NCBI GenBank assembly: GCA_002205965.3
Contig: NADL03000090.1
Span: 281,074 to 345,073 of the forward strand
Source: Kappaphycus alvarezii
Taxonomy: Eukaryota > Rhodophyta > Florideophyceae > Gigartinales > Solieriaceae
Length of the DNA: 64,000 nt
Direction: 5' to 3'
Position numbers and translations under genes: made by a program. Below are positions 24,731 to 34,724 of the stretch, piece after piece. The notes under the pieces were generated by a model. It ran no database searches. It saw nothing but the letters and a program-made list of their open reading frames with translations, and was not told the origin of the DNA. Every line of letters starts with the position of its first letter. Position 1 is the stretch's first letter.

Positions 24731-26722
24731 ATGCCCCTCCCCCTCCCTCCTCTCCTCCTCCTCCTCCTCCTTTTCAATCTCCGCCGCCTCCTCTCCCATG
24801 TGCACACCCCCTCTCGCAACCCCTCCCCCAGGCTGCCTCCCTTCACTCTCCCGAAACCTCTCCCTCCTCGACCCCTGCCGCTCCACCCCATGCTACCTCT
24901 TTCTCCCAGAACCCCCTTCATCATCCTCCCCTCCGCCCCCACCCCACCCCCTTCCCTTCCCCTGTGCAGCACCCCCTTCCCACTTTCCCTTCTCCGGTCT
25001 CGCCCCCTCACTCCACCAACTCACCTCCTCCCAATCCGCCCTCTGTCTCTACGCAGGCCCCCCGTCCCAATGTTCCTTCAACTCACTCGCACAGTTTATC
25101 TCCTCCGCTCCGTTACGCCCGTACCAACTCGCCATCACCGGCCTGGTCTTGGAGACCCCGCAACGCCAGTGTCATCATATCCCCTCCGCCTCAATTCTCG
25201 ATAATTCCATGATCCTCCTGGGCCGACTGGATGCCGTCTCCTCGCTTGAATCCGCTACCGCCGTCTTTCAGCAGCTCACCCTTCCCTTTCACCCCCTCAC
25301 CTGGATGATCCTGGCAGCCATCATTTTGTTTTTCGTCCTCGTTTGTTTCGCTATCGCATGGCATATTCATCGTGCTGTCAGGCCTGCAATTCCTACTGCC
25401 ATTATGGTCTTTCTTGGCGCACGCGATGAGGCCATGGCGTCTGCCGCCTGTCGCATGAACCGAAAGCATGGGGGGGACGGCCAGGCAAATCCCACCTTGG
25501 GCATTGTCTTTCGCGCCCCAAGCAGATATGTCTTTGCCTTGTCTATGCATCGTATTGCCGTTCTTGCCCTTACCGCTGTGTTTTTGTTGTTTTATGAGGT
25601 CGCCGTCGTCAATTTTCTCTTCTCGCAGCAGACCTCCAGCGTCAAAGTGGCTGTCACAAAGTTGACGAGGGAAGAGCTGGGTGAGTATGCTGTCTTGAGG
25701 GGGTCCGCCTTGGAGAATGTCTGGAATGCTACAGGTAATGTCAAGCGTTTCTTGCCCGTTTTCGAGGGGGGCGAGGGAAGGGCGCTGTGCTGACTCGAGA
25801 GTGATTCGTTGTGTGATGTGCGTTTTTGTTTGTGTCGCGCGGCGCGCGGGTAGTGGATCGGGAAGCAGGGTGGAATGACGGGACGGATGAGACTATCCCT
25901 TGGCGGAGGTGCAATGTTACGCCCGAGTGTGTAGACTGGGCGGCGAACCCGGACCATCCTGTGCGGTTTGTCGTTACGTTTGATGTCGCGGGAAGGTATT
26001 TGCTCGGTACGAGGTCGAGTTGCGGTAAGTTGCATGTTGGAGAAGGACTTGTGGAGGGGATGGGTCGCGGTGGATAGAGGTGGGTAATGGATGGATGCTG
26101 ACAAAGGATCGTGTTTGTGGCGACTGCGGTATGCTCGTATTGACGGTATTGACGGTAATTGTGGGGTAGGTGAGATGATGATATTCGAGACAGAGGAAAC
26201 GCTGTTTAACTTCAATGCGGGGTGGTTGTATAATAATAGCACGGATGAAGAGTTTCGGATGAAGGTTGATCGCGAGCTTGTTGGACTGCGGATTAACGGG
26301 ACGGTAAGTGTGTGCGAAACTAGCAGAGATAATGATGGGGTGTGTCGCGTTGGTAAGAATTGAGGAAGAGACTAACAGAGCGATGGTAATTTTGGTTTGC
26401 TTTGTTGCGAGAGCTGCAGACAAGGCGGTTGATTGATGAGGTGGTGGGGGATATTTCGTGTGACGTAGAGGTCAAGGCGGATATTGGCCCGCTGGTGATT
26501 TTGGTGCCGTGCATACTGTTTGTATTACCGCCGCTGTTTGGGAGTTTGGTACTGCCAATGCTGTGGAAGGAAAGGGGTAGAGGTGGCGAGAGAAAAGAAG
26601 AGGACGAGGAAGAGGGAAAGAACTCGGAGGAGGATCGAGATGACTCATTGCTTGGCTGGAATGACGGGGGACTCGCATGGACATTACGAAAAACTAGTCG
26701 GTGGCTGTCGAGCATACGCTAA
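24731..26722 (+). CDS. Spliced three-helix membrane protein, unknown function
   Basis: Probable host gene. The ATG at 24731 gives a signal-like start (MPLPLPPLLLLLLLF). The conserved-looking body is in another frame, open from 24798, so a one-base shift in the C-rich stretch near 24822-24832 is suspected. Three introns keep the frame: 25735-25853, 26025-26106 and 26304-26419, all GT-AG, with GTAATG/GTAAGT-type donors. The protein has an N-terminal Cys-containing part and helix 1 (WMILAAIILFFVLVCFAIAW). A loop with RDEAMASAACRMNRKHGGDG and helix 2 (VLALTAVFLLFYEVAVV) follow. Then comes a Cys-rich, N-glycosylation-rich lumenal domain (NVTPEC, NNST, INGT), helix 3 (LVILVPCILFVLPPLF) and an acidic tail. 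It converges on the LPMO-like gene, with about 260 bp between the two stops. Family unknown to me. Confidence 0.6.
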
Positions 26723-26983
26723 CGTGAGCTTTGGCAAGTTTGGTGCGTTTTTGTATCAATAAGGGATTTTACTTATTTTCTACTGTACATAACAATATAT
26801 CCACTGGGTTGTACAAAAGAGGAAAACCAACCATTCAGTCACAGTCTAACTGCCGCCATAACTGCAAATTTCAGACGGCCAGTCGTCTCAACGGGCACAC
26901 TCGTAGCCCCATATGGACATCTCCTCGCATCGCAAATTATGTGCAACGTCCCCCCAACCGCCCCATCATTACCTCAGCTTGAC

Positions 26984-28421
26984 TCACCGCACCAGCTTGA
27001 TCTCCACTTCCATTGTGTCACCCTCATCTTCCGCCATTACCGTCAGAGTGAACCATCGCCCCACAATCGGTTCATCCCAGTAATTTGGCACCCTCCCCAA
27101 GTTTCCAAACATGAAGTACGGTCTCACAAAGTCCGTCCACACCCTATCCCCATCCAAATAGAACACCACCCGCGACACCACATTTCTAGTCACCGCCTCA
27201 ATTGCCACCTGGTCATATCTCGAGATATTCACCTCGCTCCCATTTCTCAGCGTCTCCACCACCTCACCATCCGCCACCAATACCAACTTTTCAAACACGT
27301 TTTGCATCTGACCCGCCACCCCTCCTGAAGCGCCCATGGACGCCTCTGGTGTCCCGCTCACCTCCACCTCCGGGCTACTCGTAGCCGCCCCTGTGTGCAC
27401 TTTCCGCTCTTAACACCCACCGACCAGCCCTGGGTGCTACACTCGGCGTGGGCGTCACCGTTGGACCTGGCTCATTCGTTGCCCCTCCACTCTCCTCACC
27501 CCGGCCTACAATCTTAATATCCGCACATTGGTAATACTCCTCCGGGAACCGATCCTTCCACAATCTCTCTGTTCCGTAGTATACCCTCCCCTAGCACCCC
27601 CTGTCCAAAACAATCGCCCCACGTCTTCGGGCCAAACTCTCCTTCGTAAAAGGCAACACTCCCGGGGGATTGCACGTATTCGCCGCGCTCCAAAACCAGT
27701 GCAGAACGCAATGTTCACATGCCATTCCCTCCGGCAATTGATATGTCATCTTACTTCCGCCATAGTACTCCTGAGTATTCTCGGGTAGCGTGGCACACGG
27801 AAGGTACCACCGGCCAGGGTACTGCGGGTCGATCGGAGCGCACCGAAAGTCCATTCCCGAGTCACACGCTGCGTTTGGTGCACGTTGTAGTTGACAGCAA
27901 TGGCCTTGGCGGAAACAAGTTTCAGAAATTTCTCCCCCGCACTTGTCCACGTCGCACAAATGTAGCTCGACAAAACCATTGTGATTAGCCACAATGTTCA
28001 TCCACAGTTCGATGACTGCACCTTGTGTGTAAGTAGTGGTGATCATTCCATCGCCATAGTAGCGGCCGCCGCCCCGGTGGTCCTCGATGGGGCCTTTGAG
28101 GTCGCCGCAGACCCGGCGCGCCAGCGGAAGTCAGGGTCTAGAGGGAGAAAGGGAGACCAGCCCTCTGGTTGGGCGGCACGTACTTGCGATCGGGCGGCTG
28201 ATCCAGGGCTAGAGTCTTTGTCGCCGGCGGGAAAATGAGGCTTGTTGTCGATGGGGGTGGAGGGAAAGGTGGCGTTCAGGTTGAAGCGGTTGAGGGGGTT
28301 GAGGGCACCGCGTTGAGGGGGGTAGGTTAGGAGACCGTGGGAATGGCCGGGGGAGGATGGAGGAGAGGAGAAGGAGGGGAGTAGGAGGCAAGAAATCGGA
28401 GGGCGGGAGAAGTAGGCATTG
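26984..28421 (-). CDS. Secreted LPMO-like (chitin-binding type-4) protein with extra C-terminal domain
   Basis: Probably a copper-dependent lytic polysaccharide monooxygenase-like protein acting outside the cell on chitin-like or cell-wall glycan; activity is inferred. The likely mature start is HGLLTYPPQRGAL (His codon at 28339). It continues with HFPAGDKDSS and WSPFLPLDPDFRWR, then in another frame VCGDLKGPIEDH, GGGRYYGDG and, from 28046, ANHNGFVELHLCDVDKCGG (second His). RWYLPC, CEHCVLHWFWSAANTCNPPG, WGDCFG, GGYT and FPEEYYQCADIKI follow. After a Thr/Pro linker comes a separate domain (27330-26984) with FEKLVLVADGE, YLDG and a PYFMFGN block, and a stop at 26984. Four one-base shifts, mostly in G or C runs, interrupt it. 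The start is unclear: ATG at 28419 next to TTTTTTCAG, or an upstream exon. Exact LPMO family is not settled. Confidence 0.65.
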
Positions 28422-30240
28422 CTGAAAAAATTGATGATAGTGATGATGATTGGATGTAGGGTGTGCAGTAATGAGTAAGGAGTTGAAAGTTGCGAGTAGG
28501 AGGGCAAATGGTTGTGAGTAGGAGGTACAAGAACGCTGGTGGCGACGGTTGCGGATGGGTTTATGTCAGGGAGAGGAAGGCGAGTGATGCAAGCGGGAAT
28601 GACGGAGAGAGGAGTCAGTGGGGGACGGTGGGATGTAGAAACTAGAAGCAATGTCGGCATGTGGTTGAGGTAGTGAAGCGCTTTTTGAATCCACGAGCAT
28701 CACTCCCGGGGGTGAAGATGTCGAGTAGTTAGTTGTTGTATATCTGTCTGAAAGATATGCGGTAACAATCTACTCGTCCGGTAGGATGTCGGCCTGAACG
28801 AGGCAAGTAATGGGAAGACGCTGGACCGCGATGTGGGCGGGAAAGCCAATCCAGTCGTTTTCGAATGTGCCATCTTGCGGATCAATTTTTAGATCGTGTC
28901 GGCAATATCGGGGATTCTTCAAGTTGAGCGGATTTAGTGGGCCGAAACTATTGGTTGAGAGGGGTCATTTGCCATTGTACTGGACTACATTGTCACTTAT
29001 TTTTTGAGAGTTTGGCGTTTCGGTGAACAATATAATAATGATATTTACTCACGACTTGTAAAGCGCAATAAGATGAATCTCTGGACCGCTTATACCGGCT
29101 TGTTTCAAAAAAACTTGATTGGCCCATTTCCTAATTTCCAAGTTCCAATGGAATCAGTCCGGTAATGCCCACTACGTAATACTCGCAATGGTCGAAAATT
29201 CTCCGGGATTCATACAAGATAACATAGCACTGCAGCATGAGATGACGGCCGCCTGTCACGTTATTGTTCCCCGAGAAAATCCCCACAGCGATGTCGACGT
29301 CGCCCACGTAATAACACAATAGCCTCACTTGTCACCCGCACAACAACCATTCATGAGCATTGGATTACTTTGCCTCCGGGAAATAGGGTAATAGGGTAGT
29401 CCAGTGATAAAAGGTATTACAGTGCAGATGAATGGATAACCCACTACTCTTTTTCGCGGAAATACTGTAGGGCAATCCAGTGCAGATGAATGGTTGTAGT
29501 AAATGTGACAAATGATGCTGCTGTTTTATTACGTCCATGCCTTGCAGAAAGGTCCAGGTTGGCGATACATCCGCGACTGCGACGGTGGCAGGCTTCACAC
29601 CATACATTACTGTAATTTCTTGACATCAATTCGATTTGAAATATCGATTCCTCCCGAACTGCTTTTACTTTAAACAAATGTTTTATTTAACAGTGGTCTC
29701 GTCCACTGCATTATATTCCAATAATCCTGGTCCGTCATTCTCGCAATCCTAGCAGAAACTATCTTGAAGCGTGCTTGTGGTGACTATCTGGTAAACCTTC
29801 CTGCACTATTTCGACAACATTCAATGCGGTTTAGAACTATGCCATACCTTATACACACAATCCGTGACATACTCTAAACAAGTTCACATACCTTTCCACC
29901 TTTGGTTCCAACCTTTCCTCAAACAATCTCTTGTTAAACCCAATTGAAAATCCAAATTCCACTATGAGGGAAAACGTTGGCCGCTTCACAGTCAGCATGC
30001 TAAACCGACTAATCCCCGAAATGCTCCCAAGTGATTTATGAACTCATTGATTTCAACGCGTTTGTAGTGCAATGTACTGAATGGGGTAATCTTCAGCCAC
30101 GTCACCCGGGGGAATGTAGATTCCACCTTATACCCTCGTTTATCAAGAAAGCATTGGATACATCAAATTATTTTTTATTGAATGTAAAAGTCAAATCGTA
30201 GCGTCATGTTCCACTCTGACCAGTTCATAGCATATTCTCT
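28422..30240. other. No gene recognised
   Basis: Upstream region of the LPMO-like gene, then AT-richer sequence. The open - strand frame continues to an ATG at 28660 and could include leader or an upstream exon. A direct repeat CAGTGCAGATGAATGG occurs near 29420-29436 and 29477-29493. Nothing else stands out. Confidence 0.35.
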
Positions 30241-30244
30241 CCAA

Positions 30245-31545
30245 TGGGGGGAATTTTCGGGTTTTTTGTGTATGGAAGAAGTGGTCGGTTCTCTCCAATT
30301 GCCCGCAGTTCTTTGTATCTATTTGCTAATATACAGTATACTGCACTCAAACTGTAAAATATTTAAAAAAGTTCAAAGTATGAAACTCCACGTTTTCAAA
30401 ATCGCACGACATGCTGGACCTAAACACGAAACAACCAAGCATAACCGGCTCAAAACATATTACACCGAGGAGCAAACTCCCCATTTGCTCACAAGAATCG
30501 AAAGGTGCGGTACTGAGTGCACCATAAACCTAGCCAGAACTCTTCAACTCTCGGCCCCCTCGGCCCTAGCGCTGCCAATTCCTCTTCCCTATAACACGAA
30601 TAATTTTCAAACGCAATAGTTCCTCTTATTTTTCTAGATGCTAAGTTAAATTAATGCGGACACGGCTCACCAAAAATCCGTCAATACTAAAGACCCATCA
30701 CGAGAGTCGGTAACAAAACCACAACGCATTCACACAATCATGTCAAAATCAAACGAGACGTTCAAGCACCTTGGAATGCCGCATTGCTTGCCGTTGTGAT
30801 GACGTGTTGCCCCAACTGTTGTATCGCAACAGCGGACACAAACTGTACATATTCGAATAATTTGAATAACCAAGGAGACAACAAATCTCAATTTTTTACA
30901 GAATGAACATTGTTTGCTTGTTATAGTTTACCGTCATGGCCTAATTCAAACGCCTCATCCTTGCATCTATGTCTTAACAGTGTTCAATCTGTACCACGGG
31001 CTGTAGCAGGGGAGAAGGTTTTGGTGTTTTACCCTTGGAAAATATATTCGATCCACAAATCTGTAAGATTGTACTCTTGAAAGATGTATTCGATCCAGCT
31101 CTAAATGCGGTAGAGGCTTGAAGCCGGGATGCAACGTTTTGAGTTAGAGGCACCAGAGCTCCTGTAGCAGCTTTTATCAGAACAGGTACAACCTTATCGT
31201 GGATTATTTCATGGCTGAGCAACTAGAATCCGCTCGATACTTCCGCAAGATTATTTCCAAAATTCAATAAATTCCCAACGTTCAACTAACTGGGGAAAAT
31301 TTTGGGTATTTTATTAGTTTGAAAGGGGGGAAATGTGGGGGAAATTTTTGGGTTATTTTAATGCATGGAAGATGTGGTCGGTTATATCCACGCGGCTAAT
31401 GCGTTATGCGGAATAAGTCGTCACTGATGGGTACCACTACATGACCTTCCTTACAGGGCCGGCTCAATGCCAGCGAGCAGGCATGCCGCGTTAGTAATGT
31501 GCAGTCATTTAATATTTGAAAGATATGGTCGGTTGTGGCCTGGAA
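30245..31545 (+). repeat. Dispersed repeat family, several partial copies
   Basis: Partial copies of the 22528 family lie near 30245-30295 (GGTTTTTTGTGTATGGAAGA then GTGGTCGGTTCTCTCC), 30992-31100 (GGTTTTGGTGTTTTAC, TATATTCGATCCA, repeated as GATGTATTCGATCCA), 31296-31400 and 31500-31540 (TTTGAAAGATATGGTCGG). Each keeps the GGG-TTTT-GAAGAT-(G/C)GATC(C) order. The frames here are not protein-like. Confidence 0.5.
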
Positions 31546-31889
31546 TATCCTACAGGGGGACCAGTAGTACCTCTTAAATTTCCCTAAAATACCGGCGCAA
31601 GGCCGCCCAGTAAACAAGCTGCGTTGAACATTGCGGCCCGTATTTGGAAAGTAATGTCATTTCTACTAACTTAATTTCCGAACGCGTCCCGGTTTTCGAT
31701 TCATTTTCTTAATTTATTAGTCCTACGCGAATCAGCACTGGAGTTTTTTGCCCTCCAAAGGTCAAGGGCGGGTACGCATGGGAAGGTTACCTGGTTCTTT
31801 TGAGTAATTCTACGAGCGTCACAAAATTAAAAACAAGCAATGGATCCCTTTTTAAAAAACTGAATGAATGCCATAGATAAACTACTGTA
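31546..31889. other. No recognised feature
   Basis: Spacer between dispersed-repeat copies, with no coding or repeat signal that I can support. Confidence 0.3.
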
Positions 31890-32055
31890 GGTGTGGGGAA
31901 GGTTTGGGTGTTTTACTCTTGAAAGATGTATCCGATCTATCCCATTGGTTTCCAGACACCCGCAATCGACTCAAAAAGGGTATACCGACACAGTAATGGG
32001 GAAGGAACTGTTGAAGGGACCCCCAAAAAGGGGCCGACGTGGGCCATAGCATTGG
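31890..32055 (+). repeat. Dispersed repeat family, long copy 2
   Basis: Best match to 22528-22695: GGTTTGGGTGTTTTAC, GAAAGATGTATCCGATCTAT, CGCAATCGACTCAAAA and GACACAGTAATGGGGAAGGA. No open frame is shared by the two copies, so the repeat is probably non-coding. Confidence 0.6.
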
Positions 32056-34724
32056 GGAGGTGATCACATTACAGTATCATCATGTCTACAGTAGGTGATA
32101 GGTACAGTATATAAAGACATTATTTACCATTTATAACCCTTCTGGTACTATGTACACGATAGATACTCAATGAAGTAAAGTTTCACTATGGCAAGCATGG
32201 CGCAGTATTGTACTGTACTATTATTTGCAAGTCGCGGATTGGCCGACGGGAAATACCATGGTACCGTACGCACAATATTCCTTAGAGGGCTGTCGAGCCT
32301 GTCAAGCCTCTAGCCAAGAGGCAAGCTGCATTCTTTACTGTACTGTACTGGGCTAGGCTGGACTTTGAAGTACGGGGGGACCTAGGACCTTTATTCAAAG
32401 ATGCGGAGTGTCGCTTGAATAATTCAAAGAATGTAGCTCAATATGTGTTTCAAGACAGTGCAAGATAGTGTTGTCGAAGTGCGTTTGCAGTTCAATGGAT
32501 GTGGAATTCATTTATTCGTTACTGCAAATATGGAGCAGAGGATAAGTGCAATGTCTTACTTCATACAGGTGCTTGGCTTACCTCATATGAAGTGTAAACC
32601 CAGTCTCAACAACCCATCTTATATGTTCTACTCTGTGACATCGAAACCCGTTCTGCAGTCGAATAGGCCACTTGAGCTACGGGTAGTGTTCCCACTCAGT
32701 TGTTATTTTTTTTAGTGTTCTCACTCAGTTGTTATTTTCTATCAGGCGAAGATTACCGTGGTTGATGAATATCGTAGTATCCCACATCGCAAGAAGAGAC
32801 CGTAGTGTTTTTAATGTCCGAGGCTTATTTTCATTCATGCACTGGCTGCCGCGACACTTCATGTGCATGCACACTACTATACAAGCATTGAGTAGGCTTT
32901 TTAGGGAAACTTAAGAGGTATTACTGGTCACCCTGGTCACCCTGTAGGATATTCAAAACAGAAGTTCAATGCATTCAATATCTACTTTCGGGCCACCTTT
33001 TTAGTCATACCCTGGGCGACCTAGTCGATTCGACTCAAGTCAGATACAGCATAGTAGGTTTAAGCTATCAAATACTGTATGTGGTTGTCATGGCCACCCA
33101 CACTATATACAGTCAAGTAGTGTAATGATTCAATTCCACTTTAGGCTCCCCTTATGAATAGCGCTTCCTCAATTAGCTCCATCCCGTTGAGGCGAAGTCT
33201 GCTTCCTATCGTAGTATCCCTTGTTGCCATACTTGGCTGGGTGGCGAAACGTTCGAAACTACACTGTTCCACGGGCCTTCGGTCTCCTACAGACCTCGGC
33301 CTACTACCTTTAGTCAATGCAGTTCTACCTCTGCTAGTCTACGTAGAGTAAAATAAATACCGGGGTTCAGCCGAGTAGCGGCCTGAACCAGCGATCGGTT
33401 TCACAAAATTTCATCAAATCGGTCAAGTCAAAACAAACGGGCTCTGTTATCTCGACGCACCCTGACAACATAGCCCACTAGGCGGCTTTTATTAGTCAGG
33501 AGTTTTAAATAAATGTTCACCACACCAACGACCACATCTTTCAAATATTAAATCACTCCGTATTTCTTCCCATACAAGTTGACTGGCTTTTAGCCAGCAT
33601 ATCAGTAACAGTAAATGAACTCCTCTTGTGTACTCCCCCTTGGAAAGGTGGCCTCTTTCTTCTCATCCACGAACGAGGCAAATCAACTCTGCAATTTCCA
33701 CTGAATACTATTGATACTCTACCTTAGATTCGATCGCTTCAAACCTGCACATCTATTTGCAGATTTGCAACTCCAAATAGGTTCCAGACAATCCATACAT
33801 CTCAATAAAGACACCCCTCTTTCCCCCTTTGCTGTTTGAAACCGTATACAGTATTTTGCAAAGCATTGGACTCACCGCAAGTAGTTCGCTCTTCTAAACT
33901 TACTAAGTACAGTAGTAGTTGGCGTTCATAAATTGTCAAAGCAATCAAAACTGTTAACTGTACAGTACTGCACTCAGTCCTGTACAGCAATCAAGCAGCC
34001 ATCTGCCTGAGTAACTCTTTTCGAACTAGAAAATTTAAATACTGCCATCGGGATAGGGGTTTGAAGAATTTTGTAAACAAATTTATTTGTCGAAATTTTT
34101 GGAGCTGCACAGTAGAAACCAGAAATCACGATTATTTGTATTCCTTGATGTACAGTAAATCGACCGAGCTGCGAAGAAACATACTCTAATCAGTGCAGTA
34201 TACAGTACTACAGATCTACTGTAATGTCCATTACTCTCTCCAGGGATAATTTGGTGTACTATTGTATGTCGCGAAAATTCAAGGGATGAAAAGCAGACTG
34301 GCAGCCTTTGTGGCGAGCCTGAAAAAATTGCAGTCGTTTTTGCTTAGCGTAAACAAGTTGAGTAGGTTGAAATAAAATTGTCAATGATGCTTTTTCCGCA
34401 GTGGCAAAGGCTGCAAGGCCCTTTTATAGGCAGTAGATACCGTCGACTATCTACAGCACATTTAATAACTACTTGCTAATTTCCTAGCGCATAATACTGC
34501 GGACGGTCCTAGTGACCCTTACACTACAACAATTCTAGCAATCATCGCTAACAGTACAATAAGATAGAGGAAATATAGAATAAATAGGACAGGAATAGTA
34601 TTAAGCGCAAAAACTACACCACAGGACTGTAAATGGAACATAAATACATAACATGTATCCTGCATTTTAAAACTTCCTCTCTTTGCCATGAACTATTTTT
34701 TCTCAAATGTTAGTCACGAACTAC
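32056..34724. other. Non-coding spacer with small repeats
   Basis: No gene recognised. A 25-bp unit starting AGTGTTC.CACTCAGTTG is duplicated in tandem (32685-32709 and 32714-32738). CTGGTCACC is doubled near 32924. CTGTA/TACAG pentamers recur at about 32335, 33955 and 34200. An inverted copy of the dispersed repeat (CACATCTTTCAAATATTAAA) lies at 33515-33560. The stretch 34000-34724 could hold the 3' LTR of the copia relic to its right, but I found no matching 5' copy. Confidence 0.35.

Noticed and set aside
24589..25011. Arg/Gly-rich frame on the - strand
   Set aside because: Complement of the C-rich start of the membrane-protein gene; low complexity.
28209..28660. Separate Pro-rich genes upstream of the LPMO-like gene
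   Set aside because: The frames overlap the LPMO-like N-terminus or its leader, and the shared motifs point to a single gene with frame breaks.
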